DNA of 20,987 nucleotides, taken from positions 1 to 20,987 of the IMG/VR virus record IMGVR_UViG_3300032240_003347; one strand, written 5' to 3'. Made by a program: the position numbers and the translations under genes. The stretch is from a virus. Positions 14,894-20,949 of the stretch are shown here, piece by piece (positions within the stretch are counted from its first letter, which is position 1; every line of letters begins with the position of its first letter). Below the pieces are notes generated by a model that was not told where the DNA came from, made no database searches, and saw nothing but the letters and a program-made list of their open reading frames with translations.

Positions 14894-15589
14894 TTACTTG
14901 TTAGGATTCTTATCAATATCCTCTGAGTTTTCCTTTTTTCCATCATCTTTTTTGTATTGAATATATACTTCATTAGCTTTTTTTCTAATTCTTGTTAAAG
15001 CATTATCAACACATTTTGCAGGAACATTGAGAGTTATTGAAATTTCTTTATATGATGAATTCAAACCATATTCATTAAAAATTTCAGCTTCTAATGGAGT
15101 AAGTCTTGTCAAAAGTTTTTGAGTATTAAGTTCATACTCTTCTTTGATTATGATATCTTCAACAAGATTAACTTCTGGGGATTCATCATATGGATTTTGT
15201 TTTTCAGGAATAAAGTCTGCAAGTGTTTGTAAGTTGCCATCATCTCCTAAAATAATTGGAGCATCTAAAGAAATAGAATCATTCAACACTGAATTTTTCA
15301 TTCTTTTAGCAGACGAAATGGCTGTTGCTAAATGTCTTTTGCAGACTAAATTGACGCAAAAGTTTTTAAAAGTGGTATCTTTAGTTGGGTCATATGAATT
15401 TACTGCTTTGTAAACTCCAAGTCTCAACTCTTGCATGACATCTTCACGATCTCCACCAAGAATAAAATAATGACCTGCGATTTTACGCAAGTCACCATCT
15501 ACCATCTTGAGTAGCATCTTAAAAGATTTTTCATCACCTTTTTTTGCTTTTTGAACTATTCTTACTATTTTTGGATCTTCGGTCGCCAT
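14894..15589 (-). CDS. SigH-like RNA polymerase sigma factor, 231 aa
   Basis: Region 2 is clear: YFILGGDREDVMQELRLGVY (41-60) then KAVNSYDPTKDTTFKNFCVN (61-80), closely resembling the 'ipGaDreDliQEg.iGlykA...y.p.....F..Fa' block of Bacillus SigH and related sigmas, followed by a SLDAPI segment (108-112). Region 4 is at 160-205 (LTPLEAEIFNEYGLNSSYKE, ISITLNVPAKCVDNALTRIR), an HTH that would read the -35. The tail is Lys/Glu/Asn-rich and probably disordered. It lies 37 bases after dnaX. No good Shine-Dalgarno is present. It probably programs a temporal class of phage promoters. A SigH-like sequence hints at a Gram-positive source, but phage sigmas diverge fast and this is weak host evidence. 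Confidence 0.9.
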   Translation of the reverse strand: MATEDPKIVRIVQKAKKGDEKSFKMLLKMVDGDLRKIAGHYFILGGDREDVMQELRLGVYKAVNSYDPTKDTTFKNFCVNLVCKRHLATAISSAKRMKNSVLNDSISLDAPIILGDDGNLQTLADFIPEKQNPYDESPEVNLVEDIIIKEEYELNTQKLLTRLTPLEAEIFNEYGLNSSYKEISITLNVPAKCVDNALTRIRKKANEVYIQYKKDDGKKENSEDIDKNPNK

Positions 15590-15627
15590 TTATATTACCG
15601 AAGGCAAGAAACTTTTTTATAACAATT

Positions 15628-16671
15628 TTACGCTTTGTTTTTTGCGTACCAATCAATAGTTTTGAGTACTCCAGTCATTGCTACTAAGTCCTCAGATACA
15701 GTTTGCCTTATATTACTTGATATGTTATACAACTGTTCTGTCAATTCAACTATTTGAATAGTAGGTACAGTCTTAGCTATTTCTTCTATATCAGGGTCTC
15801 TATCAACCTTTTTGTATTTAAAGGCAACATACTTAAATGCTTCCATGAATATTGTTGAAGATTCTAAAAACAAATTTCCTATATCTCTTCCTTCAATATG
15901 AGAAGCTTGAATAATCCTACATGCATTTGATCTATCTTTGTTTAAAATGCTAAAGCAAAGATCAATCGCAACTTGTTTAGGTGACCTATCCAGAATTTGT
16001 CTGACAAAATCTTCAGTAATTGCTTGTATAGAAGCTTGTTCTAAAATTGACAATGCTGTTCTTGCACTGCCATTTGCTTCTTTGGCAATTATTGATAAAG
16101 CAGATTCTTCATATTCTATATCTTCACTATCACAAACATTTTCAAGAATTGATAATAAATCCAATTCTGAAATCTTCTTAAGATTAAAAGTTTGACATCT
16201 TGTTTTGATTGCTCTAAGTATTTTGTTTGGTTCAGTTGTGCAAAAAAAGAACTTTACATATGGTGGTGGTTCTTCTGTTAACTTAATCAAGGATGTTTGA
16301 GCTTGTGTAGTCAACATATGGCATTCATCAAGAATGAAAATTTTATATTTTCCTGATATTGGAGCTAATCTTGCAAGTTGAACAATATTGTCTCTAACAT
16401 GATCTACACCATTGTTAACAGCACAATTGATTTCGTAAACATCAGGGTGTGAGTCATCTAATATAAGTTTTTTAGTGTTTTTGTCACTATCTTGAGATAA
16501 AAGTGCTATAGAAGCTACTCTGGCAAGAGTTGTTTTACCAGTGCCTGGAGGTCCTGACAGAATATATGCATGAGAGGTTTTACCCAGTTCTATTTGTTTC
16601 TCTAAAATAGAAGCAGAGTAGCCATAAATATCTTTAAAAGAACTTGGTCTATATTTATTGTAAAAACTCAT
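15628..16671 (-). CDS. dnaX: DNA polymerase III gamma/tau-type clamp-loader ATPase
   Basis: AAA+ motor of the clamp loader. The 347-aa protein has the expected order: YRPSSFKDIYG (7-17), Walker A GPPGTGKT (40-47), Walker B ILDECHML (113-120), LTEEPPPYVKF (131-141), sensor 1 CTTEPNK (144-150), TRC (157-159, the family's SRC arginine finger) and sensor 2 GSARTAL (198-204). The zinc-binding cysteines of bacterial DnaX are missing (only C83 lies in that region), and there is no tau C-terminal extension, so it corresponds to a minimal gamma. It overlaps the upstream 160-aa gene by one base (TAATG). With the delta-like and DnaN proteins in the next unit it would form a phage-specific clamp system; no delta-prime is visible in this window. 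Confidence 0.93.
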   Translation of the reverse strand: MSFYNKYRPSSFKDIYGYSASILEKQIELGKTSHAYILSGPPGTGKTTLARVASIALLSQDSDKNTKKLILDDSHPDVYEINCAVNNGVDHVRDNIVQLARLAPISGKYKIFILDECHMLTTQAQTSLIKLTEEPPPYVKFFFCTTEPNKILRAIKTRCQTFNLKKISELDLLSILENVCDSEDIEYEESALSIIAKEANGSARTALSILEQASIQAITEDFVRQILDRSPKQVAIDLCFSILNKDRSNACRIIQASHIEGRDIGNLFLESSTIFMEAFKYVAFKYKKVDRDPDIEEIAKTVPTIQIVELTEQLYNISSNIRQTVSEDLVAMTGVLKTIDWYAKNKA

Positions 16672-17153
16672 TATTCAGTATCATCCATTGGAATTATCAA
16701 AGGAAGTATATCATTTCCATCAAGCAAAGAAGGTAAATTTTCTTTATTTTCCCAGTAAGGTCCTATTCCTACTCTGACAAAATATTCAACAATAAAACCG
16801 TAATCATTCACATCAAAAGGTCTCAATTTTCCATCATCAGCTGGACTTATTGAATACAAACATCTGAAAATTATCCATTCTTTTTTGGATTTTTCAAGTT
16901 CATCCCATTCGTCAGCCCATACTCCCAGGCAATAATTTTTTCTTGTTTGGAGATTGTTTAAAACAGATCTTGCCCATGCCTGTGTTAATCCGCTCATAAC
17001 ATAAACAGGAGCATTTCTGGATTTATAACCTATCATTTTGGTAAAATAAACAGAGTCTAAATTTACTGATCCGATAAAAGCATAATATTTTTCCTGTAGT
17101 TTTTGAGCTATAGCAAGAATATCTGGAGCATCTTCAAAATCGACATTATTCAT
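16671..17153 (-). CDS. Metallopeptidase-like phage protein lacking metal ligands, 160 aa
   Basis: The layout follows the putative phage/prokaryotic metallopeptidase domain (the family with R.gSrA.a.i.gl...w, then y.i.v..e.fd.L....k, then vliHELLHIp...dG.lRpHd). Corresponding segments here are YKSRNAPVYVMSGLTQAWAR (43-62), YCLGVWADEWDELEKSKK (74-91), WIIFRCLYSI (93-102) and DDGKLRPFDVNDY (106-118). The expected HExxH reads F96-R-C-L-Y100 and the following His reads F113, so all three zinc ligands are replaced. The fold may be kept for binding. Promoter TTGTCA-N18-TATAAG and an AAGGA ribosome-binding site precede the ATG at 17153. It is coupled to dnaX through TAATG. Family assignment is from memory of the pattern and is moderate. 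Confidence 0.7.
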   Translation of the reverse strand: MNNVDFEDAPDILAIAQKLQEKYYAFIGSVNLDSVYFTKMIGYKSRNAPVYVMSGLTQAWARSVLNNLQTRKNYCLGVWADEWDELEKSKKEWIIFRCLYSISPADDGKLRPFDVNDYGFIVEYFVRVGIGPYWENKENLPSLLDGNDILPLIIPMDDTE

Positions 17154-17156
17154 TTG

Positions 17157-17162
17157 TATAAT
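17157..17162 (+). promoter_or_regulatory. Candidate -10 TATAAT for the glycosyltransferase pair
   Basis: TATAAT on the plus strand is preceded 18 bases earlier by TTCAAA (4 of 6 matches to TTGACA). A start near 17169 would give a leader of about 30 bases that includes the AAGGA ribosome-binding site of the gene at 17199. Confidence 0.4.
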
Positions 17163-17190
17163 CCTTATGTATTGTAGAACTTATAAGGAT
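17161..17190. repeat. Inverted repeat ATCCTTAT...ATAAGGAT carrying both divergent ribosome-binding sites
   Basis: ATCCTTAT (17161-17168) and ATAAGGAT (17183-17190) are inverted copies 14 bases apart. Each supplies the AAGGA Shine-Dalgarno for one of the two divergent genes (17153 minus, 17199 plus). Confidence 0.5.
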
Positions 17191-17209
17191 ATTTTGCAAT
17201 GGTTGACAA
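17180..17209 (-). promoter_or_regulatory. Sigma70-like promoter TTGTCA-N18-TATAAG for the 17153 operon
   Basis: The -35 TTGTCA (17204-17209, inside the first codons of the divergent gene) and -10 TATAAG (17180-17185) each match consensus at 5 of 6 bases, with an 18-base spacer. The resulting leader of roughly 20 bases contains the AAGGA site. Confidence 0.45.
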
Positions 17210-18035
17210 TTATAAGGTAGTTACCAATTCCCCGTATGGCAGAAAAAGATATGTTGAAATTTTAGTTGAGTATCTTTTAGCCAGTAGACCAATTATTGAT
17301 AAACATGTATTTTGGCTTAATACAAATGTCGAAGAAGATTTAGTTTATCTCGAATCACTAACTAAAGAATATCCTGATTTTTTTGAAGTTATACATCTAC
17401 CATATATAGAGGAATATGCATATACCAGCAAAAACGTAGCAAGATTTTATGAATATTGTATTGATCCTGACACTATTTATTGCAAAATTGATGATGATAT
17501 AGTTTGGTTTGAGCATAAAGAGTTTGAAAATTTTATAAGATTTAGAATTAATAATCCTCAATATTTTTTGGTTTTTGCAAATACAGTAAATAATGCAATG
17601 ACATATTATTTACATGAAAGATTGGGTGCATTTGACGATGATGACTTCCCTCCTACTACTTATAGTTCAATGAGTGATGCTTGGTCAAATTATTCCTATG
17701 CAATAAAACATTTTGCTAATTTTATGAAGCACTTTAGAAATGATACTTTGGATAGAATGAAATTTGATAGATGGATCTTAAAGGATTATGAAAGATTTTC
17801 TATCAACTTTTTCTCTTGGATGGGTTCTGAGTTTGCAAAATTTGTTCAGTGTGGAAAAGACGACGAAAGATGGTTGTCTGAAATAAAACCACTTGAAAGA
17901 GGCATGCCAAACTGTATTTATGGTAAATTTATTGCTGTACATTATGCTTACTATACACAAAGAAAAGATCTTGATGGTCAGCCTAATATATTAAATTTAT
18001 TCCGTAAGTTAAGCAAGGAAATTAATAATGGTTGA
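17199..18035 (+). CDS. Glycosyltransferase-like protein (GT-A, DDD motif), copy 1
   Basis: The 278-aa product has a nucleotide-sugar transferase look: an N-terminal GRKRYVEILVEYLL segment (14-27), FWLNT (38-42), and a central YCKIDDDIVWFE (94-105) where the Asp triad D98-D100 fits the metal/nucleotide-binding DxD of GT-A enzymes, then PQYFLVFANTVNN. It is about half identical to the next gene and shares the same motif positions. The start at 17199 has an AAGGA Shine-Dalgarno. It lies on the plus strand against a minus-strand background, with its own terminator after the second copy, so it forms a two-gene cassette. Donor and acceptor are unknown. The phage's Glf makes UDP-galactofuranose a possible donor (inference). 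Confidence 0.78.
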   Translation: MVDNYKVVTNSPYGRKRYVEILVEYLLASRPIIDKHVFWLNTNVEEDLVYLESLTKEYPDFFEVIHLPYIEEYAYTSKNVARFYEYCIDPDTIYCKIDDDIVWFEHKEFENFIRFRINNPQYFLVFANTVNNAMTYYLHERLGAFDDDDFPPTTYSSMSDAWSNYSYAIKHFANFMKHFRNDTLDRMKFDRWILKDYERFSINFFSWMGSEFAKFVQCGKDDERWLSEIKPLERGMPNCIYGKFIAVHYAYYTQRKDLDGQPNILNLFRKLSKEINNG

Positions 18036-18855
18036 CAATTATAGAGTTGTAACTGGTGGACCTGTTGGAAGAAAAAGATACTTTGAAATACAAGTAAACT
18101 ATCTCTTAAAATTACGACATATCATTGATGAACATTATTTTTGGATCAACACTGACAAAAAAGAAGACTTAGAATATTTTGACAGTCTTATTGAGCAATA
18201 TCCAGACTTTTTTAAAAAAGTGGTTTTAGATTATGAACCATTGATTGGATATTCTACTCAAAATGTACATAGATTTTATTGTTTATTCAATGATCCAAAT
18301 ACTGTTTATTGCAAAATAGACGATGACATTGTTTATATGGAAACTGATGCTTTTGAGGGATTTATAAGACATCGAATTGAAAATCCCCAATATTTTCTTA
18401 CATTTGCAAATACTATCAATAATCCTCTTAATCATTTTGTTCTTCAAAGAATTGGAGCAATTAGTGTTAGGAATTTTCCAGCAGTTACTTATGATTCAAC
18501 CAATCATGCATGGTCTGATTTTAGATATGCAATGAGCGCTTTTTATCATTTTGAAACATATCGAAAAGAAAACAATTTAGATAAATTGAAATTCAAAGAA
18601 TGGGTTTTAGCAGGATATGAAAGACATAGTATTAATTTCATGTGTTGGTTAGGCTCAGAATTTGCTAAATTTGACAAAGTTGGTATTCAAGATGAGCCAT
18701 GGTTAAGTGAAGTTAAACCTGCTGAAAGAGAAATGCCTAATTGTATTTATGGCGGATTCTTAGTTGTTCATTATGCTTTCAATACACAAAGGGATAAGCT
18801 TGATGCACAGCCAGAAGTCTTAGGTTACTTCAAAAAACTTTCAGAGATGAATTGA
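18028..18855 (+). CDS. Glycosyltransferase-like protein (GT-A, DDD motif), copy 2
   Basis: The 275-aa tandem paralogue of the preceding gene has the same landmarks: GRKRYFEIQVNYLL (14-27), FWINT (38-42), YCKIDDDIVYME (94-105) and PQYFLTFANTINN. It overlaps copy 1 by 8 bases; its own ATGGTTGAC start supplies the TGA stop of copy 1, and an AAGGAA Shine-Dalgarno sits in the end of copy 1. The first 16 bases of the two genes are identical, which fits tandem duplication. A strong terminator follows 3 bases after the stop. Divergence to roughly half identity suggests the two copies use different substrates or add successive residues; a heterodimer is also possible. Confidence 0.78.
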   Translation: MVDNYRVVTGGPVGRKRYFEIQVNYLLKLRHIIDEHYFWINTDKKEDLEYFDSLIEQYPDFFKKVVLDYEPLIGYSTQNVHRFYCLFNDPNTVYCKIDDDIVYMETDAFEGFIRHRIENPQYFLTFANTINNPLNHFVLQRIGAISVRNFPAVTYDSTNHAWSDFRYAMSAFYHFETYRKENNLDKLKFKEWVLAGYERHSINFMCWLGSEFAKFDKVGIQDEPWLSEVKPAEREMPNCIYGGFLVVHYAFNTQRDKLDAQPEVLGYFKKLSEMN

Positions 18856-18858
18856 ATA

Positions 18859-18886
18859 AACCCCTCATAAAGAGGGGTTTTGTTTT
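18859..18886 (+). terminator. Terminator after the glycosyltransferase pair
   Basis: AACCCCTC (18859-18866) and GAGGGGTT (18872-18879) form a perfect 8-bp GC-rich stem with a 5-base loop, followed on the plus strand by TTGTTTT. On the minus strand the tail is only TTTATT, so it may also end the 20404 operon less efficiently. It lies between two convergent genes. Confidence 0.88.
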
Positions 18887-19220
18887 AAATGCTAAGTTGA
18901 GTTACGGCAATTACCTGACCATTTTCATCTCTAACTGCAGTTGGGCCTGTATCTACACAAAAAATATCTTCACGATTGAATGGTATATATTCCATTGTTA
19001 CTCTACTAACAATATAATAAACACCATCTTCAGGATCAGGCAAGTTTACAATCTTTTCGAAATGTGTTTCTACAATTGGAATCCCAGCAACTTTACCAAT
19101 AATTCTTTGCTTTGTTTCTACAAAACAAGGCCTTTCTGCTCTTGGTAAAGTTCCAAAACCTGAAATAGTAATGTCATGACCAATCAAGTTTACAAATTTC
19201 TTGAACTCTGGATATATCAT
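18885..19220 (-). CDS. Conserved phage/actinobacterial-type hypothetical protein, 111 aa
   Basis: The pattern NLIGHDITISG... near the N-terminus, LPDPEDGVYYIVSRVTMEYI (60-79), then REDIFCVDTGPTAVRDENGQVIAVTQL resembles a small unnamed protein family of phages and actinobacteria with 'NLTPH.v.v', 'LP.p.dGv.YIVS..va.a.p.R.Dl' and 'RDe.GrViG' blocks. Function is unknown; the compact beta-rich look suggests a small binding domain. Its ATG overlaps the stop of the HAD gene (ATGA), so it is the last gene of the dut operon. Confidence 0.78.
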   Translation of the reverse strand: MIYPEFKKFVNLIGHDITISGFGTLPRAERPCFVETKQRIIGKVAGIPIVETHFEKIVNLPDPEDGVYYIVSRVTMEYIPFNREDIFCVDTGPTAVRDENGQVIAVTQLSI

Positions 19221-19594
19221 AAATTAATTCCTGAAATACCTTCATTCCGCTTTGGTTGATAGACAAAGGCAGACTGATCTCCATTTGCTCTAAGATCATT
19301 AATTAAAACTCTTGATCCGCCACCAATTCCCATAACCAATTGGTCGTAAACAATCCCAGCAAAAGAAAGTTGTTTGATTGTGACGTCACGCAAACTTTCT
19401 TTTCTACCAGTAGTTAAAATGATCTTATAACCTTTACTATCCCATTCACGAATTTTATCAACTGTTCCATGAATGATTTTTGGCTGATATCCAGGTTTAG
19501 CAATTTCAGTAGGATCACCTTGCTCCCAAAGTGTTCCATCTAAATCACAAAAAATAGTATAGTTTTTTGTGGCTTGATCAATATTATGATCCAT
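19217..19594 (-). CDS. HAD-superfamily small phosphatase
   Basis: The 125-aa protein shows HAD motif I FCDLDGTLW (nucleophile D17, acid D19), motif II LTTGR (60-64) and motif IV LINDL (97-101, D100) in the right order, with no cap domain. The later YDQLVMGIGGGSRVLINDLR and final KRNEGI resemble small sugar/nucleotide-linked HAD phosphatases found with surface-glycan genes. The substrate cannot be read from sequence. It overlaps dut by 11 bases upstream and the next gene by 4 bases (ATGA) downstream, so expression is coupled to dUTPase. A role in nucleotide or sugar-phosphate turnover fits the neighbours, dut on one side and the glycosyltransferase pair 360 bases away on the other. Confidence 0.85.
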   Translation of the reverse strand: MDHNIDQATKNYTIFCDLDGTLWEQGDPTEIAKPGYQPKIIHGTVDKIREWDSKGYKIILTTGRKESLRDVTIKQLSFAGIVYDQLVMGIGGGSRVLINDLRANGDQSAFVYQPKRNEGISGINL

Positions 19595-20084
19595 TGACAG
19601 CTATTGCTCCTTTGCCAGTACTTCCCAAACCACCCTTGCGAGAAGACTTAACTTGCTTGTTAAACTCTTCAACTTCAACCAACTCATGAGCTGCCAACTT
19701 AGCAACAACCATTTGAGCGATTCTATCTCCATGATTAATGCTAAAAGGCATTCTGTTGTGATTGAAGAGGATAACTTTCAATTCAAAATCTTCACCATCC
19801 CCAATGTAATCGCAATCAATGGTCCCTGGTGTATTCAAAACTGTTACACCATGTTTTGCTGCCAAACCTGATCTTGGACGAATTTGAATTTCGTAACCTT
19901 CTGGAATATTTACGTTCAAGCCGGTTGGAACAATCAAAGAATTGCCCGGATGAATCATCATTCCGCTTGAATAATCAGGAATACAAGCACACAAGTCATA
20001 TCCTGCTGCACCTTGAGTGGCCTTCTTAGGAATGACTGCCCCTTCACGAAAAGCCTTAATTTCAACCTTAACTACAATATCCAT
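19584..20084 (-). CDS. dut: dUTPase (deoxyuridine triphosphatase)
   Basis: Trimeric dUTPase hydrolyses dUTP to dUMP and PPi, keeping uracil out of DNA and feeding dTMP synthesis. All five motifs are present in the 166-aa protein: I AAGYDL (26-31), II PRSGLA (70-75), III NTPGTIDCDYIGD (84-96, catalytic D90), IV GDRIAQMV (119-126) and V GGLGSTG (151-157). Length is slightly above the usual 145-155 because of an extra stretch near 36-46 and a short tail. The start is the ATG at 20084, which overlaps the stop of the upstream gene (TGATG); a GAGG site lies just upstream. A sampled row has 24 G+C in 60 bases, richer than most of the window. Confidence 0.96.
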   Translation of the reverse strand: MDIVVKVEIKAFREGAVIPKKATQGAAGYDLCACIPDYSSGMMIHPGNSLIVPTGLNVNIPEGYEIQIRPRSGLAAKHGVTVLNTPGTIDCDYIGDGEDFELKVILFNHNRMPFSINHGDRIAQMVVAKLAAHELVEVEEFNKQVKSSRKGGLGSTGKGAIAVNGS

Positions 20085-20404
20085 CAATTTATTTCCTCTT
20101 CATTCTTTATCATATCAGCTGTAATTTCTTCTGCATCTGGATTAAAAACTAAAGACAAAGGTGTCTCTCTTGCTTTCAGAGCAATGGTAAAATTAATAAG
20201 CTCTCTGCCTTCTAAATATCTATCCATGCCAGTTATATCTTTAATATCATCAAGCGACAACTGAGATGTATACACTCTTTCTGTTTTTGTATCTTGTAAC
20301 TGAAGCCAAATATATTGAACAACTCTTGGCTCATCTTCAGTTCCTTCGTCTTCCTTGAGAACTGCATCAAGGATTTTTACTTCACGTACGATTGGCTTTC
20401 CCAT
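20084..20404 (-). CDS. Hypothetical acidic protein, 106 aa, first gene of the dut operon
   Basis: The ATG at 20404 has no Shine-Dalgarno; the promoter TTTACA-N17-TATAAT ends 6 bases before it. The protein is acidic with alternating beta-like segments (PIVREVKILDAVL, PRVVQYIWLQLQD, RVYTSQLSLDDI, LINFTIALKARETPLSLVF), suggesting a small beta-barrel or beta-sandwich. No family is recognised. It is coupled to dut by a TGATG overlap, so it may work in nucleotide metabolism or simply share expression. Confidence 0.78.
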   Translation of the reverse strand: MGKPIVREVKILDAVLKEDEGTEDEPRVVQYIWLQLQDTKTERVYTSQLSLDDIKDITGMDRYLEGRELINFTIALKARETPLSLVFNPDAEEITADMIKNEEEIN

Positions 20405-20410
20405 GTAAGG

Positions 20411-20439
20411 ATTATATTACATCTTTTCAGAAATGTAAA
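20411..20439 (-). promoter_or_regulatory. Sigma70 promoter TTTACA-N17-TATAAT of the dut operon
   Basis: The -35 TTTACA (20434-20439) matches at 5 of 6 bases, the -10 TATAAT (20411-20416) is perfect, and the spacer is an ideal 17. The -10 ends only 6 bases before the ATG at 20404, so the predicted start is at the A of ATG. The divergent gene at 20442 begins next to the -35. Confidence 0.6.
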
Positions 20440-20441
20440 GT

Positions 20442-20912
20442 ATGTGGTATAAATTAGCTCAATCAATATTTGGCATACATCCAAAAGAAAAAGAAGCATT
20501 AGAATTTTATGGCGAAACAAATGATCCAATTAAAGCTGGATATGTTTTAAGCTCAGGCAAATTCCTTGATTATTCTGAAGGTGGGTATGAAAGGTCATTA
20601 GACCATAGAAATATCGAATCTATTATGGACGAGCCAGAAGAATCTCAAGGAAGTAGATATTCTGATTATGTTGTTCCATTCATGTCTTTAACTGGTGCTA
20701 TAAGAGTTTCTAATTATGGAGAATGGAGCGTTGATATACATTCTCCTCCTACTCCTGAACAAATTACATCTATTGCAAGAAATCATATAAATGGAAGAGA
20801 TTTTCATTATGAAGTAGATCCACTTGATATGAATGGTACTTTAGAAAATGCAACACAAGAAGCTGTAGCCAATAAACTAAGAGAAATCCGAAGAGGCTTA
20901 TCAAATTCATAA
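20442..20912 (+). CDS. Hypothetical protein, 156 aa
   Basis: A plus-strand gene divergent from the dut operon across a 37-base gap. The product begins MWYKLAQSIFGIHPKEKE and continues as a mixed alpha/beta protein with a polar middle (DHRNIESIMDEPEESQGSRY) and a helical tail (ENATQEAVANKLREIRRGL). I recognise no motif or family. No Shine-Dalgarno is visible. Its start MW(N)YK resembles that of the other plus-strand protein at 8367, possibly by chance. A strong bidirectional terminator follows directly, so it is a self-contained single-gene unit. Confidence 0.72.
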   Translation: MWYKLAQSIFGIHPKEKEALEFYGETNDPIKAGYVLSSGKFLDYSEGGYERSLDHRNIESIMDEPEESQGSRYSDYVVPFMSLTGAIRVSNYGEWSVDIHSPPTPEQITSIARNHINGRDFHYEVDPLDMNGTLENATQEAVANKLREIRRGLSNS

Positions 20913-20919
20913 ATAAAAA

Positions 20920-20949
20920 GAGGGGATTTCTCCCCTCCTTTCATTTTTT
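20920..20949. terminator. Bidirectional terminator
   Basis: GAGGGGA (20920-20926) and TCCCCTC (20931-20937) form a perfect 7-bp stem with a TTTC loop. On the plus strand a T6 run follows at 20944-20949; on the minus strand the stem is followed directly by TTTTTATTTA. It ends both the 20442 gene and the minus-strand gene entering from the right edge. Confidence 0.85.

Noticed and set aside
17203-17208. TTGACA at the start of both glycosyltransferase-like genes as a plus-strand -35 box
   Set aside because: It encodes the conserved Val-Asp-Asn of both proteins and has no -10 at 16-18 bases downstream.
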